DNA of 64,000 bases from Desulfofustis sp964433645 (GTDB lineage Bacteria > Desulfobacterota > Desulfobulbia > Desulfobulbales > Desulfocapsaceae): NCBI GenBank assembly GCA_964433645.1, contig CAYSSK010000003.1:1-64000 (forward strand), given 5' to 3'. Of the stretch, positions 16,214 through 24,718 are shown in pieces. Each line of letters opens with the position of its first letter. The first letter of the stretch is position 1. A program made the translations under genes and the position numbers. The notes under the pieces were generated by a model. It made no database searches. It saw only the letters and a program-made list of their open reading frames with translations, and was not told where the DNA came from.

Positions 16214-17956
16214 TCAGCAAAAGATGTTTTTGGTTTGCGGAAAGAGCAGGTCGATAAATTTTTCAACCGTGGGCTGTGGTTCATGATTGGCAAGTCCCGG
16301 ACGTTCGTTGGCCTCGATGATGACATAGTCCTCGTGGCCGACATCGGGAACGAGAAAATCGAAACCGACCACCGGCATCTGCAATACCTTGGCCGCGGTA
16401 ACGGCCACCTCGCGCAGGTGCGGATGGAGTTCCGGCGTGACATCGTGAATTGTCCCACCGGTGTGCAGGTTTGCCGTTTTCCGGACCTGCAGTTCGTGGC
16501 CGGCGGACAGGACATCGTCCAGTGTGTATCCTTGATCGTCGATGGTACGGTACGTTTCCTCATCGATGGGGATGGTGCTTTCGCCGCCCGTGGCCGCCGC
16601 TCGCCGCCGGCTCTGCTTTTCGATGAGCCGCGCCACGGTCAACTCGCCGTTGCCTCTGATCCGCGCCGGTTTGCGGACCGCGGCCGCAACCACGTCTTCG
16701 CCGATGACGATGATGCGCAGGTCAACTCCGGTGACGAATTCTTCGAGGATGACCTTGTCGCAGAGCTGCCGAGCGCGGTCAACAGCGGATTTGATTTCGG
16801 CGGGATCGGTCAGATCGACCGAGACGCCCGCCCCCTGTTCGCCGCGGGCCGGCTTGACCACCACCCGGGGATGGTCCTTGACGAAGGCTTCGATAGTGTC
16901 GGGTCCGGCCGCGATCTCCTGGGCCGGAACACGAAGACCCGCGCCCTGCAATAGTGCGCGGGTAACGGCCTTGTCGTCGCACCAGCTCATGGCCACCGCC
17001 GAGGTCATCTCGCTGAGCGATTCGCGACACATGATGATCCGGCCACCGAGCGACAGACGGAAATAGCCGTTTTCGGCATTGATCACGTCGACCCCGATGC
17101 CGCGTCGGCGCGCTTCCTCGGTGATGATCCGGGCGTAGACGTTGAGCTGCTCTTCCGGGTCCGGACCGATGAACAGCGGGGCGTTGATCGAGTTCTTTTT
17201 CTTGATGCAATAGACCGGCACCTGTTCGAAGCCGAGTTTGGCGTAGAGCGCGATCGCCTCCTTATTGCTGTGCATCACCGACAGGTCGATAAACCGGCGG
17301 CCGTTTTCGATGCAGGCCACGATCAGTTCGCGAACGAGTGCTTCGCCAACTTTCGGGATCCGGCATTGCGGATCGACGGCCAGCGCCCAGAGGCTCGAAC
17401 CGTTGTCCGGGTCGTTGAACACCCGGTAGTGGTCCACGCCGGTGACGGCACCGATAATGTCGCCGACGTTGTCATCGACGGCGACGAAGATCTGCAATCG
17501 TTCATCCCGAAGGGCCTTTGCATAGAACCCCTTATATGCCGGAACCATGCCGTGGGCCTGGTAGATCCTGTTGATCGCCGTTTCGCTGTCACCGTCCTGG
17601 AGCGGCCGTACGGTGAGCCCGTCGAGATTGTGCGGGTCGGCCCGATAATTGCGAAAATCGAGGCGATAGGTCAGAGACGGGTCGATAAACAGTTCCTGCG
17701 GGGCATAGGACACCACGACGTGAGGGTCCCGCATGTACATTGCGACATCGCGCCGGCCCCGCTGTTCGTCGCGGATGCTTTCCGCCAGTTTGCACGGGTC
17801 GCCATAGGTCTGGCCGAAAATGAGCCGCCCCCAGCCGCAATCGACGGAAACATCGGCCGGCACGGTGCCCGATGTGGCATCGTTGAGCGGTTTGCCCCAG
17901 TGTTTCAGGGAGCGCATACAGGTCGGGTCGAGCGGGTTTTTGCAGGGCTGTTCCAT
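16214..17956 (-). CDS. ngg: N-acetylglutaminylglutamine synthetase
   Basis: A 580-residue fusion of two enzymes. The N-terminal part (about 90-260) is a GNAT acetyltransferase, with ALAVDPQCRIPKVGEALVRE as the acyl-CoA loop. The C-terminal half is an ATP-grasp ligase similar to cyanophycin/RimK enzymes (VVVKPARGEQGAGVSVDL, then VVGFDFLVPDVGHEDYVIIE near the end). In this family the protein acetylates glutamine and joins a second glutamine to make N-acetylglutaminylglutamine. AGGAAA lies 6 nt before ATG 17956. It sits between the amidotransferase and the M42 gene in the standard order. Confidence 0.92.
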   Translation of the reverse strand: MEQPCKNPLDPTCMRSLKHWGKPLNDATSGTVPADVSVDCGWGRLIFGQTYGDPCKLAESIRDEQRGRRDVAMYMRDPHVVVSYAPQELFIDPSLTYRLDFRNYRADPHNLDGLTVRPLQDGDSETAINRIYQAHGMVPAYKGFYAKALRDERLQIFVAVDDNVGDIIGAVTGVDHYRVFNDPDNGSSLWALAVDPQCRIPKVGEALVRELIVACIENGRRFIDLSVMHSNKEAIALYAKLGFEQVPVYCIKKKNSINAPLFIGPDPEEQLNVYARIITEEARRRGIGVDVINAENGYFRLSLGGRIIMCRESLSEMTSAVAMSWCDDKAVTRALLQGAGLRVPAQEIAAGPDTIEAFVKDHPRVVVKPARGEQGAGVSVDLTDPAEIKSAVDRARQLCDKVILEEFVTGVDLRIIVIGEDVVAAAVRKPARIRGNGELTVARLIEKQSRRRAAATGGESTIPIDEETYRTIDDQGYTLDDVLSAGHELQVRKTANLHTGGTIHDVTPELHPHLREVAVTAAKVLQMPVVGFDFLVPDVGHEDYVIIEANERPGLANHEPQPTVEKFIDLLFPQTKNIFC

Positions 17957-17974
17957 GGGGCTTTCCTGTCGGCC

Positions 17975-19747
17975 TCAGATCTGGTGGGTTTGCAGCCACA
18001 TTTCCAGGAGCGCCGCCTGCCAGAGTTTCGATCCGCGCAACGGAGTCAGATGCGCCTGCGGCTCGGCGAGCAGCGATTCAATGTAGTCCTGTTGATACAG
18101 GCCGCGCTGGCTGGCCGTATCGTTGGTCAGGTATCGTCTGACCAGTTCGAGGTACGGTCCTTCGATATGCTTGAGCGCGGGTACTGGAAAATATCCTTTC
18201 GGGCGGTCGATGACACTGTCCGGTACGACCTGTCGGGCCGCCTCTTTGAGGATCCATTTGCCCGATTCGCCGACCTTGATCTGAGGCGGCATGCGGCCGG
18301 CGAGCTCGACCAGTTCATGGTCAAGAAACGGTACCCGGGCCTCAAGGCTGGCGGCCATGGTCATGTTGTCCACCCGTTTGACCGGATCGTCGACGAGCAT
18401 CACGGTGGTATCAAGGCGGAGCGCCTTGTCCACCGGGTGTGCGGCTCCGGGTCGGGCGAAAAACTCATCGACGTAGGCGCGACTGAAATCGTCGTGGACC
18501 AGATCGCTGCGCACCATCCGGGAGAATTCATCATGGTCGCGGTCGAAAAAGGAGCGGCAATAATCATCGACCGGACTGGTGCTGTGCAGCAGTTCCCGGT
18601 ACCAGTGATAGCCGCCGAATACTTCGTCGGCACCCTGGCCGCTCTGCACCACCTTGACGTGTTTGGCAACTTCCCGGGAGAGCAGGTAGAAGCCGATATT
18701 GTCGTAGCTGACCATCGGTTCGGACATGGCCGCGATGCAGCCGGGCAGGTTGTCGAGCAGTCGTGTCGATTCGACGAAAATCTTGTGATGATCGGTGGCG
18801 AAGCGCTCGGCGATGATGTCTGAATAAAAAAACTCGTCCCCCTGCTCGCCGCCGGCGGATTCGAAACCGACGGAAAAGGTGTTCAGACCGCTCTGCCCCT
18901 CGTCGGCCAGCAGGCCGACCAGCAGACTGGAGTCGACCCCCCCGGAGAGCAGCACGCCGACCGGTACGTCGGCGACCATGCGGCGCTTGACGGCGCGGCG
19001 CAATGTTTCCAGAAGCAGATCGGACCATTGCGACGTGGACAGGGACTGGTGCCGCTCGTCCGGCTCGATGGTGAGCTGCCAGTAGATCTGTTCCGTGAAC
19101 TTGCCGTCGGGTTGGTAGATGCGCAAGGTAGCCGGCGGCAGCTTGGTGATGCCGTTGAGGATGGTGTGCGGCGCGGGGACGACGGCGTGCCAGTGCAGGT
19201 AGTGATGCAGGGCCCGCGGGTTGATGCTGGTATCGATCGATCGATCGGTGAGCAGGGCCGGCAGGCTCGAGGCAAAACGGAGGTGTTGCCGGGTGGTGGA
19301 AAGATAGAGCGGTTTGATGCCGAGGCGATCGCGAGCCAGTATCAGCCGGCCGCTGTCCCGTTCATGGATGGCAAAGGCGAACATGCCATTGAACCGTTGC
19401 AGGCAGTCGGTTCCCCAGGCATGATACGCCTTCAGGATGACCTCGGTGTCGCCTTCGGAAAAAAAGCGGTATCCGGTCTGCTCGAGTTCCGCTCGTAATT
19501 CCCGATAGTTGTAAATACAGCCGTTGAAGACGATATCCAGGCCGAGAAAGGGATCGCTCAGCGGTTGCCGGGATTGCTCACTGAGATCGATGATCTTCAG
19601 CCGTCGATGGCCGAGAGCCGTCTCGTTCGTCAGTATCGTGCCGGCGGCGTCAGGGCCGCGCGGAACCATGGCCGTCATCATCCGGTCGATGGCTGAAAGC
19701 GATGCCTGTTGATGGTCAAAGCGATATTCGCCAGCTATTCCACACAT
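17975..19747 (-). CDS. asnO: N-acetylglutaminylglutamine amidotransferase (asparagine synthase-like)
   Basis: A 590-residue class-II glutamine amidotransferase. The nucleophile is Cys2 (MCGIAGEYRF) and the N-terminal Ntn domain is followed by an asparagine-synthase ATP-pyrophosphatase domain with the P-loop GVLLSGGVDSSLLVGLLAD. With ngg and the M42 protein it forms the trio that makes the osmoprotectant N-acetylglutaminylglutamine amide (known from Sinorhizobium and Pseudomonas); this enzyme adds the terminal amide. GAGGA precedes the start. It is the first gene of the operon and has a long leader containing a hairpin (19848-19881) and a candidate promoter. Confidence 0.92.
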   Translation of the reverse strand: MCGIAGEYRFDHQQASLSAIDRMMTAMVPRGPDAAGTILTNETALGHRRLKIIDLSEQSRQPLSDPFLGLDIVFNGCIYNYRELRAELEQTGYRFFSEGDTEVILKAYHAWGTDCLQRFNGMFAFAIHERDSGRLILARDRLGIKPLYLSTTRQHLRFASSLPALLTDRSIDTSINPRALHHYLHWHAVVPAPHTILNGITKLPPATLRIYQPDGKFTEQIYWQLTIEPDERHQSLSTSQWSDLLLETLRRAVKRRMVADVPVGVLLSGGVDSSLLVGLLADEGQSGLNTFSVGFESAGGEQGDEFFYSDIIAERFATDHHKIFVESTRLLDNLPGCIAAMSEPMVSYDNIGFYLLSREVAKHVKVVQSGQGADEVFGGYHWYRELLHSTSPVDDYCRSFFDRDHDEFSRMVRSDLVHDDFSRAYVDEFFARPGAAHPVDKALRLDTTVMLVDDPVKRVDNMTMAASLEARVPFLDHELVELAGRMPPQIKVGESGKWILKEAARQVVPDSVIDRPKGYFPVPALKHIEGPYLELVRRYLTNDTASQRGLYQQDYIESLLAEPQAHLTPLRGSKLWQAALLEMWLQTHQI

Positions 19748-20170
19748 GGTAGATATCCTCGTAAATCAGCGCGATCGGGGTGGGTGAAGACGTTCGGATA
19801 GGTTGCTGCACTCGAAGCGAGCCGCTTGGTGTCTGGTGATGCCATGTCCGTCGGTTACTCTCTGACGATAGTGACCGACGGAGCGATCAAGACCGCCACA
19901 GGCCGGTTGCCGGTGACGGGGGTGCCTCGGGCGCAAGAGAAATGTTTGCACAAAATATTATTATAAAATAGCTTTTCTGTCGCGACTTGTCAAGTCGGCG
20001 GCGTGGACCCATATGGACGCGGCGGTCCCAGCACTTTAGTCAAGCGGCGCAGGGCCGAAGGGAAGATCGATTCTTTTCTCGCTTTCATGGTTTCCATTCA
20101 AAACACCCTTGGCATCGCACTGATTTTCAAGCACAGGCGATACCTGGGAAAGCATCAAGGCAACCGTGCG
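19748..20170. other. Leader/promoter region of the osmolyte operon
   Basis: No gene is seen here. On the minus strand it carries a candidate sigma-70 promoter (19965-19993), and between that and asnO an 8-bp inverted repeat (CCGTCGGT 19848-19855 with ACCGACGG 19874-19881). The remaining bases, up to the end of the coiled-coil gene, show nothing recognisable. Confidence 0.4.
19965..19993 (-). promoter_or_regulatory. Candidate sigma-70 promoter of the osmolyte operon
   Basis: On the minus strand, TTGACA (19993-19988) is followed by a 17-nt spacer and TATTTT (19970-19965), in an AT-rich pocket inside GC-rich DNA. Transcription would start near 19957 and give a leader of ~210 nt before asnO. Confidence 0.4.
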
Positions 20171-20632
20171 TTACTCGGCCACCTCTTCTGTTGCTTTATT
20201 CCATGAAGTAGCAAGGGAATCGTAAGCATCGGCAAAACCCTGCTTGATTTCCTGCCAGCTATCGCCGGAGTTGTCTTTCATCTTCTCGTACCACGCTGAT
20301 AGTTCTTCGCGTTGGCGCTTGAGTTCCTGCATGGAACGCTGGTAGCTCTCTTTCGAGGATTGCTTGAGATTGTCCTGTTTCTCTTTGAATCGGCCTTCCC
20401 AGACGTGCATGCGGTCGTCGAGTTCATCTATCATTTCCTTCGCCTTGCCAATGGCCGCATCTTTTTGTTCCGCCGAATATTCAGCAATGGCGGCTCCTGC
20501 CTGCTTGACTTCTTCTTTGACATCAGCGGCATCCGACCAAACAGTTGCCGGAGCAAAACAGATAAAAACCGCTATCAATGTAAGCAACAGGATAAATGAG
20601 CGAAGACGGCCAAAATTTCGGGTGCTGTGCAT
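20171..20632 (-). CDS. Exported coiled-coil protein of unknown function
   Basis: About 153 residues: a signal peptide (RLRSFILLLTLIAVFICFAPATVWS) and then a highly charged, almost entirely helical region rich in K, E, Q and D (EEVKQAGAAIAEYSAEQKDA, RFKEKQDNLKQSSKESYQRS). It resembles short periplasmic helical stress proteins, but no defined domain is visible. ATG 20632 is chosen because GGAGG lies 7 nt upstream; the frame is open to 20668. It is downstream of the DsrC-like gene on the same strand. Confidence 0.75.
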   Translation of the reverse strand: MHSTRNFGRLRSFILLLTLIAVFICFAPATVWSDAADVKEEVKQAGAAIAEYSAEQKDAAIGKAKEMIDELDDRMHVWEGRFKEKQDNLKQSSKESYQRSMQELKRQREELSAWYEKMKDNSGDSWQEIKQGFADAYDSLATSWNKATEEVAE

Positions 20633-20814
20633 GGGGCATCCTCCGGTAATGACTCTCAGGGCGAACATGGCATTCCGAGTACGTTTTTTCCTCTCATGCC
20701 GTGCATCGATTCGCCCGCAGGCGTGCGCAGCCTGTTTGCAGTCGCTGGTGGGTATTGATTTGATCTATTTCACGATAACTTTTCGCCATGCGAAGAGCGT
20801 GAGGAATGCTGATG

Positions 20815-21171
20815 CTAGCAGCACTCTTCGAGTTGATAGTTGACTCCGTCGACGGTAACGAAATGAATACCGTCAAGTTTTGGCAGTCCGGCTATCTTCC
20901 AGGCTTTCATCGGATCGACGAACTCATTATTGACACATGCTCCCGACTGCTGAACCCGCTTGCACACGTAACGCAGAATTGGAAACGCATGAAACTTGTT
21001 GTAATAGGCTCGCATGAATTTGATGATTTCCAGTTGTTCTTCATCAAGATCGGGAATGTCCAGGTGCTTGGCAAGTGCTTTGGCGACTTCTTCGTCCCAA
21101 TCGTCGCGGTTGACCAAAAAACCTTCTTCATCAATCGTGATTGTTTTTTGATTTACGGATAGTTCTTTCAT
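20815..21171 (-). CDS. DsrC/TusE-family protein lacking the canonical cysteines (RspA-like)
   Basis: A 118-residue protein with the whole DsrC/TusE fold signature: EEGFLVNRDDWDEEVAKALA, then ILRYVCKRVQQSG and AWKIAGLPKLDG. In DsrC the C-terminal arm ends in a CysB-x10-CysA pair; here those positions are W91 and I102. The chain instead continues ~15 residues and ends with an adjacent C117-C118 pair. DsrC carries sulfur as a trisulfide for sulfite reductase; homologs without these cysteines have been proposed to be regulatory (RspA). RBS GGAGGAG lies 3-4 nt before the start. No dsr genes are nearby. Confidence 0.85.
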   Translation of the reverse strand: MKELSVNQKTITIDEEGFLVNRDDWDEEVAKALAKHLDIPDLDEEQLEIIKFMRAYYNKFHAFPILRYVCKRVQQSGACVNNEFVDPMKAWKIAGLPKLDGIHFVTVDGVNYQLEECC

Positions 21172-21678
21172 TTTCTCCTCCTTGTGTCAGAAAAATCGTT
21201 CCGGAAAACAGCCGCGAAAGCTCGATCTTATCGACGACGCAGGGAAAACGCTTCGTCTGACGGGGTCCTGATGATTAGGCATCGACGATCAGCTGATAAT
21301 GAGATGATGTGCAGTCGAGAGAAAATAGTCAATGGAGCTTTTGGCTCATTTTTTTGCTTGGGAAGGCTTCTCGATGGTCCGCGCCGCATATCGACCGGTT
21401 CGAGCAGATAGGGGCCCGTGGGGTAATAGCTGTAAAGCGAGGGGCTTGACGTAATTCCTGTCCTGCCGCCAGTGCCGTTTCGCGCGAGCGAAACCGATGA
21501 TTACCGGCGTATTTGATGGTGTGACGGCGTCATCATTGGTTTGGCGATGACGAGTTTATCGGAGCATTTCAGCCGTCGTCGCGGGGTAGTGCTTATTTCA
21601 AGGTAAGAAAGGCTTGTCCGTTAACGATCTCGGTACGTCGCTGCGTTTAAACAAGGAAAAGACGATGCCCGACGATGG
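21172..21678. other. Intergenic region without a recognisable gene
   Basis: About 500 bases upstream of the DsrC-like gene and downstream of the coiled-coil gene at 21679. It holds a perfect 7-bp hairpin, GTTTCGC/GCGAAAC (21477-21494), and a weak GAGC/GCTC hairpin followed by seven T (about 21330-21358). Otherwise I see nothing. A plus-strand open frame at 21614 overlaps the coiled-coil gene and looks like a shadow. Confidence 0.3.
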
Positions 21679-21975
21679 TCAATTGATCGTCAATCTGGCC
21701 GATTCGATCGCCTCTTCTAAAGATGCGCGGAGTGACTCGATTTCTTCCTGGATCTGCTCATTGGCTGCTGTTTCTCCTGCTGTCTTGAGCTGCTCGAGTT
21801 TGTCTTTGATTGCATCCTGTTTGGCAGCGATTTCCTCGATGACCTGATAATATTCAATCTGGGCATCGGGTTCTTCCTCTTCGGCCTCGGCAATAACCTT
21901 GAATTTGACAATTTCATTGTGCCACCGGTCAAGTGCTTCTTCAAGGCGAGCGATATATGCTTGACGATCAATCAT
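21679..21975 (-). CDS. Cytoplasmic coiled-coil protein of unknown function
   Basis: A 98-residue, strongly acidic protein that is helical throughout (RLEEALDRWHNEIVKFKVIA, then EEEEPDAQIEYYQ and EEIESLRASLEEA). It resembles short coiled-coil stress proteins found in cyanobacteria and proteobacteria (sll1863-like), which is a weak similarity. ATG 21975 has AGAGGG 6 nt upstream and excludes an unlikely N-terminal extension to 22026. It shares orientation and helical style with the exported protein at 20171. Confidence 0.75.
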   Translation of the reverse strand: MIDRQAYIARLEEALDRWHNEIVKFKVIAEAEEEEPDAQIEYYQVIEEIAAKQDAIKDKLEQLKTAGETAANEQIQEEIESLRASLEEAIESARLTIN

Positions 21976-22305
21976 GGTTTCCCTCTGGTTCTGGTTGTTT
22001 AATGAGTACAATACGCGACCTGTCAACGAAGAACAGGTCCGCCCGCTGCCGTTCTCATACGGGACGTCGCTTCAGTATGGCTTCAGGCAACCGGAAGATG
22101 ACAGGTCAACGTGTTTTCCCTTCTCATGTCGTCCTGTTGTAATTATTACACATAAACACTGTCCTGTCGAAATGAAATACATCATAACCCCTATTTTTCG
22201 AGCCGTCATTTTCTGAGATTGCGGTGATCTTCATCGTAAACACATGCTCCAAACGAGAAAACAGCGTGCCGGCGGTAATGTTGGTGCCGGAAAACAGGTT
22301 CTGGT

Positions 22306-23196
22306 TCAGGAAGAGGCGAGGATATCGAGGATGGAGCTGCCGTGTTTCCGGTCTACTTTGAGCCAGGCGAAGAGATATTCCAGTGTCGTTTCTTCCCAGG
22401 GAAGGTTTCGTTCCTGCCAGGTATCGAGAAATCCGGGCAGGTTACGAGCAAGAAGCTCTTTGAGCGCAGCGTCGTCGGGTTCTTCGGTGAGGGCGCAGCA
22501 ATGGGCGAGAAAATCGGCGAGCTGGACGACCAGGGCGTAGCCGACCAGTTTTCCGGCCTGTCGGGGGAGGTGGTGATAACGAAGAGCGGAAATAAGGGTA
22601 TCGGGAAAGTGCCAGTGATGCAGCAGCCGGCCGCCGACTTCGGCATGGGTCGTTGAGAACAACTCTATTTCTCCGGCCAGGGACGTTTCTGTGCTGATTT
22701 CAGCCAACCAACGGTCGGGATCATAGCGCCGGTCAAAAGCAAGCAGCATTGCCAGTTTGCCGAAATCGTGCAGCAGTCCGGCAATGAAGAATTGGCCGCT
22801 TTGCAGACCAAGGTGTTCGGCGACGATCCTGGCCGCCAGTCCGCAGGTAAAGGCGTGATCCCAGAAGTGTTTCAACGCGTCGCGGCGCGTCTTGAAGATA
22901 TCACTGAAGGTGGTGACGGCCGCTTTGCCCAGGACGATGTTGCGGATTTCATCGAAACCGAGCACGACGATTGCCGTTTCCAGGGAGGCGACCTTTTTCG
23001 GTCTGCCGTAGAGTGCCGAGTTGGCGATCTTCAGGATAGCCACGCACATGGCCTGGTCAGGGAGGATCGCCTTCATCAGATCATTGGCCGAACTGAGCGG
23101 GTCGGCGGTGACTTCCATGACCTGGGCAACGGTGAGCGGCAGCGGCGGCAGGGCCTCGAGTTGTTTGTCGATGCTGGGTTGGCGAGGGTGTGTCAT
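22306..23196 (-). CDS. HDOD-domain signalling protein
   Basis: About 296 residues with an HDOD domain over residues ~10-210: LPPLPLTVAQVMEVTADPLS, AILKIANSALYGRPKKVASL and GLLHDFGKLAM with an intact HD pair. Unlike many HDOD proteins the HD residues persist. ATG 23196 (MTHPRQPSIDK) is preferred because AGGAA lies ~6 nt before it; the frame is open to 23229. It is the second HDOD gene in the window (the other is at 2954). Its partners are unknown. About 330 bases separate it from the coiled-coil gene and contain nothing recognisable. Confidence 0.82.
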   Translation of the reverse strand: MTHPRQPSIDKQLEALPPLPLTVAQVMEVTADPLSSANDLMKAILPDQAMCVAILKIANSALYGRPKKVASLETAIVVLGFDEIRNIVLGKAAVTTFSDIFKTRRDALKHFWDHAFTCGLAARIVAEHLGLQSGQFFIAGLLHDFGKLAMLLAFDRRYDPDRWLAEISTETSLAGEIELFSTTHAEVGGRLLHHWHFPDTLISALRYHHLPRQAGKLVGYALVVQLADFLAHCCALTEEPDDAALKELLARNLPGFLDTWQERNLPWEETTLEYLFAWLKVDRKHGSSILDILASS

Positions 23197-23579
23197 CTTG
23201 TTTTCCTGGAACATTTCGCTTCGGGCCAATCTTCACTTCGCCCATTGTACCATAACGATCAGGACCGGGTGTAGTGAAATTCGGTCATCAGCAATCCCGC
23301 TTCTTGGGACAATCGACGATCAAGAGTCCTATTGAAGACAACGTTGTACTGGTGACTCGCAGGATACCTTTCTCACTCCGGATCATTGCAAACAATGCAT
23401 TGATTATGGAGATCACGGTGCTCTGAGGGAGAAAGACCTGAAAATTGGGTTTTGATCCATTCGAATTCAACGAAATGGTGTTTGCCATCTGCAATGTTCA
23501 GGGCATCAAGGGGGCGACATGGGAAAGACCTGTTAACCTGGTCAACCGGTTGCCTGGACTCGCTCTGAATAGGTTTTCT
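23197..23579. other. Intergenic region bordering the accessory island
   Basis: These ~380 bases lie between the HDOD gene and the IS630 remnant. Short open frames occur on both strands, but none has a recognisable product, RBS or family motif. It probably contains the left junction of the accessory island. Confidence 0.3.
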
Positions 23580-24309
23580 TCAGGAGCAATGCGGCGAGGA
23601 CAGGAATCTGGTCAACACCGGACTGGTCATCGTCTCCCGATACAGAATGAAGCGGACTTTACCCGCGTTGGTTATCGACGAGAGCGTGTTGATACTGCTT
23701 CTTTTCGCATTGAGCCGCACGATAGATAGGTGTCTGTCCCTTTGGCGTGAAACCACGGGCATTGTTCACACCGATCTGGTCGCCCCAGTGAATTTCTGCC
23801 CTTTCCTTCTTCGCTCGGCTGGCAATCTCCGGGTAGCCATGCTCAAGCCACTGTTTCAGCTTTTTCGGGTCTTGCTCGTAGACCTGACCTGCTTGGCCGT
23901 TCTGCGGGGTGAAGCCCCAGCGTTTCAAATAGTCTGTGATCGCCCGCAACGGTAGCTCAATGTCGAATTTCTTCTTGGTCGCCAGGCGAACTGCATCTCG
24001 GGTCCACAGCGCAAACGGCAGTTTGAGTTGATTGGGGGCTTTGTCCACCAGCATGACTTGCACGTCTTTCTCCTGCTCGGCATTGAGGACTCGTTGCGCT
24101 CCGTGGCGGCGGCTTCGCTTGCCCGGCTTGATCGCTTCTATGCCTCCTCGCAGATACTTCTGCCAGATCGTACTGGCATGGGAAGCAGAGATACCAACCA
24201 ATTCGCCAGTTTCTTTGGTGGGCAAACCACGTTTGCGCAAGCGGACAACTTGTTTGCGCAACTCATGCTGTGTCTGCTGATTATGTGCGCGGGCATCTAT
24301 CTTTTCCAT
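23580..24309 (-). pseudogene. IS630-family transposase, frameshifted and 3'-truncated
   Basis: The minus strand encodes an IS630-type transposase from MEKIDARAHNQQTQHELRKQ: an N-terminal helix-turn-helix (LRKRGLPTKETGELVGISAS) and the start of the DDE domain (EIHWGDQIGVNNARGFTPKG). Near 23730 the frame breaks; the continuation RLNAKRSSINTLSSITNAGK and VRFILYRETMTS is found in the next frame. Homology then stops near 23595, so the last catalytic acidic residue and C-terminus are gone. The copy is almost certainly inactive. It marks the left edge of the AT-richer island. Confidence 0.85.
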
Positions 24310-24374
24310 GCCCAGAATTATGCCAGAAAGTGCATCGTCAAGATGCAATAATATCAAATATTTGCGCACCGTGT

Positions 24375-24434
24375 CAATAAGCCACCGGATTTTATCTTGC
24401 CAAAGAACCAAATGACGGTGAATAAGCCGCCGGT
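24375..24434. repeat. Paired 15-bp repeats near the IS630 end
   Basis: CAATAAGCCACCGGA (24375-24389) and GAATAAGCCGCCGGT (24420-24434) are near-identical direct repeats 45 bp apart, lying just upstream of the transposase start. They may be the transposase-binding end of the IS630 element, giving its boundary near 24435. Confidence 0.45.
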
Positions 24435-24509
24435 TGCCTTGATGGCAACGGAATTGTGTAAATCTAAACTTCAGTTCCAGAAATTCAAAAATGGAAAATT
24501 AATTAATTT

Positions 24510-24527
24510 ATGAAAATTTCTTTTCAT
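24510..24527. promoter_or_regulatory. Inverted repeat upstream of the acyl-CoA operon (candidate activator site)
   Basis: ATGAAAATTTCTTTTCAT has perfect 7-bp arms around a 4-nt centre. It lies ~125 bp before the sigma-54 promoter at 24638, the usual distance for an upstream activating site. The PrpR-like activator at 31020 is the natural candidate to bind it. The assignment is inferred from position and symmetry only. Confidence 0.45.
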
Positions 24528-24637
24528 GTTTGAAAAAAGATGGGTGCCGGTATTAGCTTGCAAGAAGGAAGGATCTGTATTCAAAAAGTCGGGTTTTGGT
24601 GGTAATCGCAGAGTCGCTCTGACAAGAGCTGAGCAAG

Positions 24638-24653
24638 TGGCACAAAATTTGCT
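24638..24653 (+). promoter_or_regulatory. Sigma-54 promoter of the acyl-CoA/TRAP operon
   Basis: TGGCACAAAATTTGCT matches the -24/-12 consensus fully: TGGCAC, five bases, TTGC, with GG and GC exactly 10 nt apart. It lies 65 bp before the first gene of the operon. The window's PrpR-type sigma-54 activator, encoded at the operon's far end, supports it. Confidence 0.85.
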
Positions 24654-24718
24654 TTCGCAAGGATTCAGTAACGATAGTGCAGAAATTATCCAGTCACCAT
24701 AACCAGAGAGGAGAGAAA

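Noticed and set aside
15218..16954. Plus-strand open frame of 578 codons opposite the M42 and synthetase genes
   Set aside because: It is an antisense shadow in GC-rich DNA; both minus-strand genes have clear catalytic motifs.
21477..21494. Perfect hairpin GTTTCGC/GCGAAAC as a terminator
   Set aside because: No T-tract follows on either strand, and it is not close to a gene end.
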